From: Symbiodinium natans
Taxonomy: Eukaryota; Sar; Dinophyceae; Suessiales; Symbiodiniaceae
Reading direction: 5' to 3'
Assembly: GCA_905221605.1 (NCBI GenBank)
Contig: CAJNDS010001224.1
Location: 250,001 to 314,000 of the forward strand
DNA length: 64,000 nucleotides
The translations under genes and the position numbers were made by a program. The notes below the pieces were generated by a model that saw only the letters and a program-made list of their open reading frames with translations, did no database searches and was not told the origin of the DNA. Numbering within the stretch: position 1 is the first letter of the stretch; each line of letters opens with the position of its first letter. Shown piece by piece: positions 52,452 to 63,909 of the stretch.

Positions 52452-54910
52452 TTATCTGCTTACTATGTATGTGTAAGACCGCCGCGCCTTCTTGGCAGCC
52501 AACTGCCCCTGGAGCTCGAGGTTGACCTATGCCCGCTCTGTGTCACTCGTGGGTTTGTTTTTTGCGGGTTGGGTTTAGGGTTTAGGGTTTAGGGTTTCGG
52601 GTTTAGGGTTTGTAGGATTCGCTTGCCCTTAAGGATAACAGTTCAGGGAACCTTCTCCTTACTGGCTGAGTGCTCCCTTAGCGCCCAATCCCAAAGCCCT
52701 ATAGCATCCCCTAAGCCAACGCTAAACTTTGCCGCTAAACCCTGGATTTTCACAGAACCCGACATCATCAACCCATGAACCCCACCGCCCCCCTCCCAGA
52801 GACTCCAATAGGCCTTAATTAAGGAATATTCCTGAAACCATAATCAAGGGAACCCTCTGGAATTCTACGGAATCTTGTTTGCGCACTTAGAAGGGTAGCT
52901 AAAAATTAAATTTTTAGCTGCCAAAAAAAACAAGAAACCCAAAAAGGCGAAGGATCTAAGGATACAGTAAAGCACCACAAAGGAATATTCCAAAAACACG
53001 GGGTATTGGAATCCCTGGACCCCCTCCCCCTCCCAAGGCCTTCAGGAGTCTGCCGACCTCCTTCTGCAGGGCTGAGTCCCTGCGACTCGAGCTGAGGTCT
53101 TGAGGATTGAGAGTCGAATCTAGGGGCCTTAAGGAATTAGAATGGGGTTGTGGGTCTGGAGGCCTTGTAGAGTTAAAGGCTTTATAAGAGTTCAAGTCTT
53201 AGGGTGTGCAGACTAAAACGCAAAAAAAAGAGAGCATCCGGGCAGCTCGCTCTCGTCGTTTCTTCGCCCGACCCCCTTCCACTCTCACTGTTCACTCCCA
53301 AAGGAGCCCTTAAAAACCCTGAATTAAGGACTACACCTTAAACTACAGAGGGATTTCAGTATGACGTAGGTTGTATTCCTGACTTAAGGGGTTTTAAGGG
53401 CTCTTGGGGTCTTTTGGGCGTTGTAAGGGTTCGGAGGTGGTATCCAGCAGCCATGTTCTTGTTTAGGGTTTCAGGGTTCAGGGTTCAGGGTTTAGGGTTT
53501 AGGGTTTAGGGTTTAGGGTTTGAACAGCAATGCAAAAACCAGTGGTAAGTCAGAGAGTCAGGTCCCTACAAGGATTAAAACCATCCGGTAGAGGGCCCTC
53601 AAGGCCCTACCGGCCCTACCTTTCTGGCTCTGAAAGATCTGGAGCTTAGCCTGGCCCTTATTGCACCCCTGAAAGTCTGAACCCTAAACCCTAAACCCTA
53701 AACCCTGAACCCCAAGCCCCAAAAAATCCGGCGACCTGCCCAGGTCGGAGAGCTCGGCTAGGCCGGTAGAGGCGGCGGACTTTGCCTAGGCCAGACAATC
53801 GTGGGTCCGCAAACATTTCCGCGAGCACAGGGGGGCCAGCAGTGAGTCCGCAAGACATCCCATCAACCCTGCACTCTTTGAGGCGAACTCTCAACATTGA
53901 TGGCCAAACCCAGGGCGAGTGCCCACTGCTCTTGTGGGCTGTGACGACAAGCGCGCACGGCAAAACTATGCCGGCGGGCTGTGCAGACATGTGGAAGCAG
54001 CCCGACATGTATTTATATATTTCTATATATATATATATACATATATTATCATGTACAACTGTTTGAGTATATTGTCTAGGTCTATGTATTAAAACGTGTA
54101 TATGTGAGTGTATATGTATATATATATATATGTAACACTGCAGCGCGGCAGAAGCCCATCATTGACACAAGCGGCCGAGCTTTGCGGCAAAGGCGTGGCT
54201 GGCCCGGATGGCAAGGGCAACTGACCTGAACCCAGAGAGCCCAAAACTCCTTAACTAAGCAACATTCCTTAAACCATATAGGGATCCTTCGTATGATTTA
54301 AGGAGTATTCCTTAATTAAGTATTGGGCTCTTTGGGAACATCGTTGCTGTTACGACCCCTGGAGCCCGACAACGACTCCCTGAAGCCTCTGATCTCCTCC
54401 TGAGTGAGTGACTAGACTCCCAAGAGTACCCTATGAATACACAAGGTGCTCTTTTTGGATTGCATTAATCCAGAATGGTATACCCCCTGCCTAGGGGGGG
54501 GGTGGGTGGGGGGGGCCGGGAAATAGGGCTGGCCCTATTATGGGGGTTGGGTCTGGGCAGGGGGGGGGGGGTGGACCACTCTAACACGCTGTAGTGCTCC
54601 GCACACTTTGCATGGCTCACAATGTGTCTCTCCAGACATTCGGCTCTCTCAGCCCTATTTTTAGTTAGGGTGGGGGCGTTGACCAAAATAGGTTTGCCAC
54701 CTATTTTTTATAGGTGGGCCCTGAGGTGACCCCCCCACCCCAAACCCTATTTCTAGGGGGGGGGTATGAATGGTTCTCTTGGAACTCACCGAGTCCAATC
54801 CTATCGAGGCCTCCACTGGACGCAGGCGCCCGAGGGGCACCGCAGTTCGAGCAGAAGTTGGCTGTGGGGGAGACGTCGTGGCCGCAAGACGGACCTAGCT
54901 GCTCTGGCAG
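52452..54910 (-). CDS. Hypothetical coiled-coil exons with an upstream zinc-ribbon exon
   Basis: The terminal exon, about 52525-52452 (VNLELQGQLAAKKARRSYTY), ends in TAA. Upstream islands are 53105-53030 (SSSRRDSALQKEVGRLLKAL), 53285-53230, 53640-53610 (LQIFQSQK), 54225-54165 (ALAIRASHAFAAKLGRLC, followed by a stop), 54400-54340 (LTQEEIRGFRESLSGSRGRN) and 54905-54780. The last of these encodes CGHDVSPTANFCSNCGAPR, a four-cysteine zinc ribbon of the C-x-x-D...F-C-x-x-C-G kind. The in-frame stop near 54165 suggests that two genes lie here; the zinc-ribbon exon would then belong to the upstream one. No junctions were proven. Confidence 0.35.
52797..53010. mobile_element. Family C element with nested family L element
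   Basis: C ends GACTCCAATAGGCCTTAATT and GGGGTATTGGAATCCC enclose a family L unit (about 52881-52983) that starts GCACTTAGAAGGGTAGC and ends AAAGCACCACAAAGG. Confidence 0.8.
54234..54336. mobile_element. Family I inverted-repeat element
   Basis: CCAGAGAGCCCAAAACTCC start and TATTGGGCTCTTTGGG end with paired AT-rich AATTAAG arms. Similar copies: 3246-3358, 19564-19676, 38064-38285, 50559-50640, 53296-53412. Confidence 0.8.
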
Positions 54911-54972
54911 GCTGTGTTTGACAAGGGGTGTTTAGGGTTTAGGGTTTAGGGTTTCAGGTTTTTTCTGCTTAA

Positions 54973-55084
54973 TTCGGTAGCCCGGAACGCATGACAAAGG
55001 TACCCTTTTCTGGGGTTGGAATTCTTTAACAAAGGAACCCAGAACCCAAAGAAGAGCAAAGCGGTACCACCTCTGAGGTCAAGT
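54973..55084. mobile_element. Family A element
   Basis: GGTAGCCCGGAACGC start, GGTTGGAATTC and AAGGAACCCAGAACCC core, diverged end CCACCTCTGAGGTCAAG. Confidence 0.7.
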
Positions 55085-55168
55085 TAGATGCTTGTTGCTG
55101 AGCGTTTCGTCCTGAAATGCGGATTAAATGTTTAGGGCTCGTGTTTCTTTCTCATACTGGAAGACGAG

Positions 55169-55411
55169 CTATGGGAACGTCACAGCGTTACAAATCAGTT
55201 TGTTCATGATGCCATTCGCCCACGTGCATGAAAGGACCTGCTCAGGAGCAAACATTTCTGCAAACCCTATATTCTTTTGATACCACAAAAAAAGCAAATA
55301 CGCCCAGAGGTTAAAACTCATAACGCTTACGCCAACCGTCGGATCTGAAGAATCCCCAGAGAAGCTGGACATGGGATTGCGGCTGTGAATCAAAGAGAAA
55401 AATATACACAT
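55169..55411 (-). CDS. Possible exon or short ORF with one hydrophobic segment
   Basis: An open frame of about 80 codons contains the hydrophobic run VMSFNLWAYLLFLWY and ends in a stop at 55169. The composition is protein-like, but no splice junction, homologue or start could be confirmed. Its 5' end runs into a TA microsatellite, so the annotated 5' limit is only the end of the open frame. Confidence 0.25.
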   Translation of the reverse strand: MCIFFSLIHSRNPMSSFSGDSSDPTVGVSVMSFNLWAYLLFLWYQKNIGFAEMFAPEQVLSCTWANGIMNKLICNAVTFP

Positions 55412-56321
55412 ATTATATGTATATGTATATATACATATCTATATATACATATGTATGTATATAGATGTAGACAAAACGGGACAAGAACCGATAGCCCCCG
55501 CCATGGAGTCAGAGATTTGATCGGTAGCTTTGATAGGCATACTCCTGAAACGGAAAGGACAACTCCTCAACCCGGTTGCTGTTTGAGCAGAGCCACACGG
55601 CTCTTTGCGCTCGGAGCGTGCGGAGGGCTTCCTTGGCTGCACGATTGCTGCATGCCGGCTTGGATTTACAGGGTTTCGATAGGCAATCTCGGCACGTCTC
55701 AACATAGCATAGGAGCCCCATCTTGTCGGAAGCTCCCATATCAGTACGGGGCCCCCTTGCAGTACTAACTTTAGCTACGGAAGTTTAAACCTACACAAGA
55801 AGACTTCTACCTTATAATCCAATTTAGGGCCCTTATCATCCTACTTATAACTCTCCTACATGTATTGAGGCTAGTCGACAATTACAAAGACACCCACGAT
55901 GACACCTTTCTCCTGAAAAATCTCAGGGTAGTTGCATAGTCCCTTCATAAGGGCTCTTATAAGGGGACCCCTCATATATACCCCTTGAATACCCTGCACA
56001 ACCCTTTCAAGGAGGTCAGGATACTTAGACAGGGCCCATCATATAACTACCCTTAAAGTCATCAGCAGTCTGTGACCGCAGCCCCCCCTTTTTGTTGCTT
56101 CCGAGTTCTCAAGGGAGTCATACAGGGACCCGAAGGATGTACCCCCAAGAGGTTCTCTTATTTTTTCGCCTAATATGGCCCGTATATTGCCTGTGGGGAT
56201 CGTTAAGCAGGGTCCCCAAACCCAAGCGTACAACCTTAGGGGTCCAAGGCAGAGTGCCATGAGGTTTAGGGTTTCCGTACACCCCAAACCCAAAACCTTC
56301 GCCGTATTCTAAAAATCCAGC

Positions 56322-56528
56322 TTAGAAAACTGTCCGGATCCATGTGTGCAACAGGTTTGAGCTCTGCACGGTGAAGCTGTCACGCACAGCTCCGAAGTAT
56401 GTCCTGCCACATGCTGCAGCTAGAGCCTTATGACTTCTTCTTGTCACGCGCCCAGCCGGCACGTGCGTAAGATGTAGGGTTTTGGGTTCAGGCACTTTCT
56501 TCGCATAGTTCGAAAGGGTATACTGCAT
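56322..56528 (-). CDS. Possible terminal exon, unknown protein
   Basis: An open minus-strand frame reads PAGRVTRRSHKALAAACGRT and continues to a TAA near 56322. Composition is consistent with coding sequence and no telomere repeat interrupts it. It carries no recognisable motif, and neighbouring exons were not identified. Confidence 0.25.
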   Translation of the reverse strand: MQYTLSNYAKKVPEPKTLHLTHVPAGRVTRRSHKALAAACGRTYFGAVRDSFTVQSSNLLHTWIRTVF

Positions 56529-57383
56529 TCAAGGAATTGGATGGCTCATAAGCAATGCTCAATTCTTCTTTCAACACATGTAATCCCTGCAAAATGGGGT
56601 TCAAGGTATGCGACAGGAACCCCTCAATCTGCGCCCTCGATTGGAAAACATCTCCAACCCCATATTTCCACTATGAAACCCAGGAGTCGTGCTTCAGAAC
56701 CCTTACAGAAGGTTAACACACCTGGCAACCTCCCTAAACCCTAAACCCTAAACCCTAAACCCTTGTAAAGAAGGCAAGGGGCCTATTACGTGGAGGCCCT
56801 CGGGCTCGCAACTGCGTTGAATGAGGGTTTAAGGCTTATATGGGATAAGGGTCTAAGGGGTTTAGGTAGTATTTAGGGTTTAGGGGTTTAGGGGTTTGGG
56901 CTTTAGGGGGCTACTCACAAAAGACACTTAAATACGCCCTGCACCCCAAAAAAAGTCGCAGTAGCTTCCGCATTGTGCATCCTACTACCTGTCCTGTCCA
57001 AGCTTGAAACATTGCAAAGCCAGTTTCTTCTTGGGTGGATGTGGGGGCTTTTTAAGCAGTAGGATTTGGGATTTTGGGGCTTAGGGTTAACATTCAAAAA
57101 AGCGTATGTGATCTAGACCCAAGAGTAATCTTGGTTTGACCCAGGGTCCTTCGTGTGATTGGACTCGTGGATACTCTTTGTAGCTCAAATCATATGAGCA
57201 AGTAGTACCCACCCTCCCACCTTTTTTGGCCCCAAGCCGCTAAACTCCCACCACTCGCAAAGCCCAGTCCCTACGTGGGGGGAAGGGGGGGGGGGGGGCT
57301 TGCGGGATCTCCTCCAACCACATCATAGATGGCAGGGCTCCCCCCAAAAAACAAAAACAAAACCTTTAAAATCCGATAAAGCC

Positions 57384-57478
57384 CCTGTTCCCCCTTATAC
57401 TAGCCGTCCTTAATAGGGATTACAGTACCCCCGATTATAATCCCCATGAAGGACTGTTAGTATAAGGGGGAACATCTC
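57384..57478. mobile_element. Family B element
   Basis: CCTGTTCCCCCTTATACTAG and inverted GTATAAGGGGGAACAT; nearly perfect hairpin. Confidence 0.8.
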
Positions 57479-57487
57479 AGCCCCTAC

Positions 57488-57650
57488 AACACAGAGACTC
57501 CAATACCCCTTAATTGAGGAATACCCCTAAAACCGTGTAAGGAACCCTCATATATTGCCCTGAATCAAGGAATATTCCTTAAACCATGTAAGGAACCCTC
57601 TTATAGTTTAAGATAATATTCCTTGATTAAGGGGTATTCGGAGTCCCTGA
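57488..57650. mobile_element. Family C element with internal duplication
   Basis: AGACTCCAATACCCCTTAAT start and GGGGTATTCGGAGTCCC end. The inner TGAATCAAGGAATATTCC and AACCATGTAAGGAACCCTC blocks occur twice. A partial extra end lies at about 57700-57735. Confidence 0.75.
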
Positions 57651-57869
57651 AAAACCTTGCGAAAGAGCCCTATTTTAGGGTTTAGGGTTTAGAGTTTAAG
57701 GAATATTCCTTGATTAAGGGGTATTAGGAGCCCTTGAGAAACCTTACGAAAGAGCCCTAAAGCCCTAAGCCCTAAGCCCTAAACCCTAAACCGTCATTAA
57801 ACCCCAAACCCTAAACCCTAAACCCTAAACCCTAAACCCTAAACCCTAAACCCTAAACCCCAAGCGGTC

Positions 57870-59209
57870 CGAAGCTCGAAGCGTTCGGCCTCGTACATGG
57901 CACAGGCTTTAGGAGTCCATCCCTAAACCTTAGTTTAGGGTTTAGGGTTTAGGCTTAGGGGTTTAGGGTTTAGGGTTAGGGGTTTGGGGTTTAGGGCTTC
58001 GGGTTTAGGGACCCTAAACCCTAAACGAGTTTCATGGGTAGTTATACGTGGGAAGTTGTCACACTGACAGCACTATACCACACTTGGAGGTTCACGGGTT
58101 GTCAGAAGTAGGGCTAGAAGTACCCTAAAGAGTGCAATAAATATAGTTGCCACACTTATCAGACTATTAAATCCTTCCAACTACTCATGAACCTCCAAGT
58201 GCTTTAAAGGAGGATTACGTACTTCTGTTGCAGCGAGCTGCGCTACCAACATATGGCCCCTGCATATCTCTTGTGCTACAACTCCAACCCAAGCCCCAGG
58301 GGCCCAGAAACACCCGTGAATAGGTTTAGGGTTTATAGGGTTTATAGGGTTTAGGGTTTAGGGGCTTCGGTTTAGGGTTTAGGGCTACGCAGGCCCTCAA
58401 TGTAAACCCTAAAGAAGAAAGACGCAAGCCCCCCCTCCGCCCACATACAAATAGGCTCCACATCCTGCACGGCCCCCTACTTGGAGGTTCAGGGTACCTA
58501 CTAACCAAGGGGCTTAGGGTTTAGGATTTAGGGTTTAGGGTTAAGGATTTAGGGTTTAGGGGTAGGGGTACTTATTAACCCACTATAGCTGTACGTATGA
58601 CCCACTTATAAGCGCCTTGGGTGCCCTAATATGGTTATAAGTACAGTTATAATGTTGACCTCTCATTAGTCACCGCCGCCACACCCCCGATTGACTCAGT
58701 CGCTCTGCGAAGGAATCGGAATTCTGAATTGTAGAGGCCTAGACGGGGCAGTTATAACCTGCATAAGAAGACTTCTGACGCAATTTAGCACCCTCATAAC
58801 CCGACTTATAACTGGGGGGCCCAAGTTCCCCCTAAACTTTAGCCCTAAAACCCAAAACCCAAAACCCAAAACCCAAAACCCTAAACCCTAAACCCTAAGC
58901 CCTAAACCCTAACCCCTCCCCTAAGGCCAGAACTGAGGAGCCGCCAGCCGGTCGTAGCCGGCGCCCTCCTCGAGTCGTTGTTCTTTTTCTTCTTCCGGTT
59001 TGAGGGTTTAGGGTTTGGGGTTTAGGGTTTGGGGTTTAGGGTTTAGGGTTTGGGGTTTAGGGTTGAGGGTTTATGAGGCTTACAGGTAAGGTTTAGGTTT
59101 CTACTGTAAGGCTTCGAGCTTGAGAGGATTCCAAGGTTTCTTGGGTTTTCGGGGGGGAGGAGATACATATGAAGCCCCCTCTCTATCTCCAGCAGGAATT
59201 ATCAGCCAT
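57870..59209 (-). CDS. Hypothetical protein exon islands
   Basis: Protein-like minus-strand islands lie between telomere tracts: a possible start ATG at 59209 (MADNSCW), about 58975-58925 (EEKEQRLEEGAGYDRLAAPQ), 58275-58215 (AQEICRGHMLVAQLAATE) and 57905-57870 (ACAMYEAERFELRTAW). They share an acidic, helical character, but junctions were not solved. A family F element (58084-58201) and a second one (58480-58655) separate them. Confidence 0.3.
58084..58201. mobile_element. Family F element
   Basis: ACTTGGAGGTTCACGGGT and inverted CTCATGAACCTCCAAGT; intact ends. Confidence 0.85.
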
Positions 59210-59949
59210 CGTCTTCAACTTTGCTTCGGCCCCCCGCCCTCAAGCTAGGCAGGCTGGCCAGAAGCCTCGTTACGCTGCATTTAGGATTGAGGGGTGTTGC
59301 GGGGGCGTTCATGTTTGAGAGGTGTTGTGGCTCTTGCGGGGTGGCAAAGCTTCAAGGGGCTGGCTTTCATGGTTTTGGGGCCTGCAGAGACATGGGATAT
59401 CGAGAAAATTGAAGTCTGTAGGCCTGCAACAGGGAATGCGGAGAGTACAGCCCCCACCTTAAGGGGACCGCGGTTTCTACCTGCTGTAGCTAGTAGCTAA
59501 GGAACTCATAAATATAGAACTTAGATCTTATCAACTACGTACCAGGAGTATGACCCAGTGCCCGCGAAGTTTAGGAGTGCTGTACCCTACATTCCATATG
59601 GATCTTTTAACAAGATTGGTTTAGGGTTTAGGGTTTAGGGTTTAGGGTTTAGGGTTTAGGGTTTAGGGTTTAGTTTTACGAGGACTGTTGGGCTCGCCGG
59701 CCTCCTTATGAAACCTTGAAATCTGCCATCAGCGGCTCGCTTGTGAAAGATCCCTCCTCCAGCAGCTTGCGGCAGGGAGAGAAAGGGGGCGGAGCCTGCA
59801 CATGCTGGCAGTATCGGGTTTAGGGTTCAGGGTTTAGGGTTTAGGGCTTAGGGTTTAGGGTTTAGGGTTTATCCCGAAACTCTGAACAAACCTTGACCCT
59901 CAGGACAGACTGAGGTTGAGGTGGGCTTGGGGCTCAGGCATAGGACCCA

Positions 59950-61630
59950 TTATGCTGGAGTTGCCAGAGTCAAGATCACAACATCCAGGTCGTAGTCCCA
60001 CCCTACCATCAACAAGGGAAAGCGGGAACTCTTCTTGGCTGCACTTAGAAGGGTAGCTAAAAATTAAATTGTTAGCTGCCAAATAAAACAAAACAATAAA
60101 CCCAAAAAGAGTAAAGCACCACAAAGTCTTGAGAGTCTGACTGGTTGTGAACTTATGGTCGGCCTTCGGGGGAAGAGGAGAGGTGGGCGCAACAGGCTCC
60201 GACGGCGGCTGTGGGCCAAGGAACCTGCAACAGCAGAAGCCGACTTGCACACGCCTCTCTTAGGGTTTAGGTTTTAGGCTTTTAGGGGGATTAGGGTGTC
60301 GGTTTAGGGTTTGAGGGTCTAAAGTTTACTGAGCCCGAATGTGCGTGGCCTCGGATCCACTCTTGTTCTCGTGGGACTGGAGTCACGCGTGCGCTGGGTA
60401 TGGACATTTACGGACGGGTCCGGATCTCAGTCTACTGCCTCTTAACCTATTATGGACAGCAGGTTTAGGGTTTAGGGGGGTTTAGGGTTTAGGGTTGAGG
60501 GTTTAGGTTATAAAGGCCGGTGGCCTCTTTATCTGTTACCCTTATACCTTAATGTAGCCCCTAGATGCCCTAATAAGAACCCCAAGACATGCCCCTGTAA
60601 AACACAAACCGACTTGAAGAGACCACCAACCCATATAAATTATGGACTGCAAAGCCCAAGTTCCAGGAACAGAAATTTCGGGTCCCAAACCCAAAACTTA
60701 AAACCCAAAACCCAACACCATTTCTTTGCTTAAGCGGTACAACGTTTAGAAGATTGAGGGTGTTGCGGGTTTGATGGGTTAGGGTTTCGTAGATGATTTA
60801 GCTTTTGTTTTGTCGAGTGCTCAACGAGACCCTAAAACCCCAAAACCCCAAAACCCCAAAACCCCAAAACCCCAAAACCCCAAAACCCCAAAACCCCAAA
60901 ACCCCAAAACCCTAAAACCCTAAACCCTAAAACCCTAAAACCCTAAAATCCTAAAACCCTAAAACCCTAAATTAACACATCGCAGCACGAGTTTCGCCTG
61001 TACTTCCTCTTTCCAATCCAGGAACCCTAAACCCCCAAAGGTGCAAAACGCTAAACTCCAAAGCCCCCTTGGGAGAGGAACTCGTGCGCCGACCCTCATC
61101 CTGCCGTGCAACTGTGCGTCCAGCTCTTGGAACACCCTAAGCCCAAAGCCCTCCACCCTATTCAATGTTCAAGCACCAAAAGCACTAACGCTATAAAGCT
61201 TATAATGTTAGGGCAACACACAGTCCCTTGGACACTTGTGCACCTTATATATCCTAGAAAGCCCAAGAGCCCGTACTTCAGAACCCTTGTAAGGAAGGGG
61301 ACCACACTAGGAGACCCTGCAACTACCCTTAGATACAAGACGGGCCTTTAAGCCCGTTAAACCCTACAAACCCTACGTACCCTATACACCCTGTTAAGGG
61401 ACCATGCAATCGCCCACTGATATAAGAAGCCCTACTGTGCTACTGTACAAACCCCATAAACCCTGTAACAGCAACCTAACCCTAAACATCCCTCAGCCCT
61501 GCAAGCGCTACAAGACCCTGCACCGTCGGAGACGGCAAGATGCCTCTGCATATCGGCGCCGGGCACCGAAGAAGTCTCCGCGCCTGATTTGGGTTTTCGT
61601 TTCTTGACCTGCCTAGCAGCCTCGCAACCA
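59950..61630 (-). CDS. Hypothetical protein, C-terminal exons resolved
   Basis: The terminal exon 60043-59950 (FPLLMVGWDYDLDVVILTLA) ends in TAA and joins exon 60224-60123 (GPQPPSEPVAPTSPLPPKAD) in frame through a GT donor across a family L intron (60044-60122). An alternative frame of the terminal exon is also open but needs a different acceptor. Upstream islands are about 60410-60335 (TPVPREQEWIRGHAHSGS), 61125-61060 (ELDAQLHGRMRVGARVPLP) and 61625-61495 (AARQVKKRKPKSGAETSSVP), the last with a lysine-rich, nuclear-signal-like run. Function is unknown. Confidence 0.4.
60044..60122. mobile_element. Family L introner
   Basis: A 79-bp intron starting (plus strand) CTTAGAAGGGTAGC and ending AAAGCACCAC, near-identical to the copy nested at 52881-52983. 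It separates the last two exons of the 59950-61630 gene. Confidence 0.8.
60829..60973. repeat. CCCCAAAA array passing into CCCTAAAA
   Basis: About ten perfect CCCCAAAA units (TTTTGGGG, the unit used as telomere by some ciliates) pass into CCCTAAAA units. The array lies in the upstream part of the 59950-61630 gene. Confidence 0.95.
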
Positions 61631-61860
61631 CACTGCAAGGGTTCAGGGCCTAGGGTTGAAGGTTTTTTTCTCGGTCCCGCATAGCTGAGCGAAACGCTAA
61701 ACCCTTTTCGCAACTGGGACTTGGTGACTGCCAGAACCGCTAAACCCTAAACCCCAAACCCTTCAAAGTCAAACGCCCTGAACCCCACACCCCAAGAAAC
61801 TGAGGACCGCCGCCAGGCGGCGGCGGGGGCTGTGGACCGGCCTCTGATTCCTCTCATGGG

Positions 61861-62220
61861 TTTGGGGTTTAGGGGTTTGGGGTTTAGGGTTTTAGGGTTT
61901 TGGGGTTTTAGGGCTTTAGGGTTTTAGGGTTTTAGGGTTTTAGGGCTTTAGGGCTTTAGGGCTTTAGGGTTTTAGGGTTTTAGGGTTTTAGGGTTTTAGG
62001 GCTTTAGGGCTTTAGGGCTTTAGGGCTTTAGGGTTTTAGGGTTTTAGGGTTTTAGGGTTTTAGGGTTTTAGGGCTTTAGGGTTTTAGGGTTTTAGGGTTT
62101 TAGGGCTTTAGGGTTTTAGGGTTTTAGGGTTTTAGGGTTTTAGGGTTTTAGGGTTTTAGGGTCTTAGGGTTTGGGGTGTTTAGGGTCTTCGGGTCTCAGG
62201 GTCTTAGGTCTTAAGGCTAA
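61861..62220. repeat. TTTTAGGG/CTTTAGGG array
   Basis: About 36 eight-base units alternate in blocks between TTTTAGGG (the Chlamydomonas-type telomere unit) and CTTTAGGG. TTTGGGG-like units lie at the left edge and decayed units at the right. Confidence 0.95.
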
Positions 62221-62242
62221 GGGTTTAGGGGCTGTCTCTGAT

Positions 62243-62386
62243 ACTTGGAGGTTCATGGGGAGTTATAAATAGGGTGCATGGAACATTCTACGGGGAGAGA
62301 TAGGTGGGATTGAAAAGGCCCTAATTCGGGTTTAAAGTATAGTTACCACACTTAAACCCTAGTTAGAGCTACCCATCAACCTCCAA
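62243..62386. mobile_element. Family F element
   Basis: ACTTGGAGGTTCATGGGGAG start and CTACCCATCAACCTCCAAGT end; located right of the TTTTAGGG array. Confidence 0.85.
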
Positions 62387-62571
62387 GTAGGGATTCGTCC
62401 TTTGACAAAGGGTTCTAGGGTGTAGAGTTTAAGGTTTCTAGTGCTTGGAGTTGGGGACTTCTAAGCGCATGATCCTCCTTATCAACCAAAACGAGGAGCA
62501 AAACGACTCTACTCAGAACTTCTTAGGGGGCTTCCTTGTCCTGCAAGGCCTTTTTTGATCTGGAGGACGTG

Positions 62572-62588
62572 GAGGGGGGTGGGGGGGT

Positions 62589-62640
<52 letters not shown>

Positions 62641-62648
62641 GTGGGGGT

Positions 62649-62727
<79 letters not shown>

Positions 62728-62730
62728 GTG
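62572..62730. repeat. Poly-G tract of about 150 bp
   Basis: Almost pure G with a few T interruptions. It follows directly downstream of the terminal exon 62923-62769 on the minus strand. Glycine and proline open frames across it are artefacts. Confidence 0.9.
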
Positions 62731-62768
62731 GGTTGGTGGGTGCGGCGTGGTTTAAAGATGAAAAGGTG

Positions 62769-63503
62769 TCAACAGTTACCACAGCACGGAGGATCTCCAG
62801 AGTCTCCAGAGTACGATGAGGGTCTCGGGTGTCGGTCGCGCACTTCCTCGTGCTCTTGGGCATCACGGGCTTGTGGGGAGTCCAATCTCAAGGCTTTTGT
62901 GGAGCGAACCAAATCCTCAGCTGCTGCGCATGAGATGAGACAGGGAACAGTGAAACCCCTAAACCCTCAACCCTCAACCCTAAACGGTAAGCCCTCGAAA
63001 CCCTGAACCCTCATTTTTCCATATCTGGGCTGGGAGGGGATGCCAGAAAAAGCAGCATGCACCACACACGCGCCACACATTCCACTGGAACGCTCCTCAA
63101 CCCTAAAACCCAAAGCCTGAACCCCAAAAGCTAAACCCTCTTTCTTCTTGTACAAAACAGCATGGCCATGAGAAATATACCATCTTCGGACCAGTGAACC
63201 AAAGAGTCAGAGCTGCCAAGATGTTTCTGAAGCACATTCGCAGCGTGGTAGGACATACAAGTTCCTTAAACCCGTTGCCTCCGGTTTGGTCTCGTTGAAT
63301 TCCCCCCCCCCCCTAAATTTTGTGTTTAAACCCCAAACCCTAAACCCTACCCTGAACCCTATCCCCTAAACAAGATCGTTCCCAGAAAAGATGCCTGCCA
63401 CCTCCTACTGACCACCTACCCCGGCTCACGCGCTGAACCGGTGGAGAGATGGCACGCGCATCAAGACTGTGCAAGAAACCAAGAGGTCACTCGGGCTCTT
63501 CAT
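62769..63503 (-). CDS. Hypothetical protein, terminal exon and upstream islands
   Basis: The terminal exon, about 62923-62769 (EDLVRSTKALRLDSPQARDA), ends in TGA just upstream of a long poly-G run. Upstream islands are 63065-63010 (two open frames), 63250-63135 (HLGSSDSLVHWSEDGIFLMA) and a possible start ATG at 63503 (MKSPSDLLVSCTVLMRVPSL). The tail is Ser/Asp/Arg-rich. Function is unknown and junctions were not fully solved. Confidence 0.35.
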
Positions 63504-63677
63504 GATGTTTAAGGTCTAGAGTTTGGAGCTTTAGGGCCCTAATTTAGCGCCCTAAACCCTAAACCCATCTAAACCCTGAACCCTACACCCTAAACCCTAA
63601 ACCCTAAACCCTTTAGAGCTCTGGGAACGCTACAGAAGGTTCTGGGCTTCAGATGTATAACGGCTTTCTGACCCAAA

Positions 63678-63787
63678 CCCCAGGGTAACCTAGGAATAAG
63701 AAGAGTGCCTTTTTTTGGATTTGAACTGGGTTATAAATTAAACTAAACCCTCAAGAAAAGAAACAAGGCCCTACTCTGGGTCCTAGT
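63678..63787. mobile_element. Family D element
   Basis: CCAGGGTAACCTAGGAATA start and CCCTACTCTGGGTCCTAG end with the usual A-rich core. Confidence 0.75.
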
Positions 63788-63909
63788 TACCCAAACCCCA
63801 AACCCTAAACCCTAAACCCTAGATGACGCAGGGGGCACCCATCATCACCATCCCCAGTCCTCCTCGTCATGCGCCAGATGTTGCTCTGGGTTTTCCTCCG
63901 TCCTTGGTG

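Noticed and set aside
62513-63006. Poly-Gly and poly-Pro open frames
   Set aside because: Translation of a poly-G run; the real coding signal nearby is the minus-strand exon 62923-62769 in another frame.
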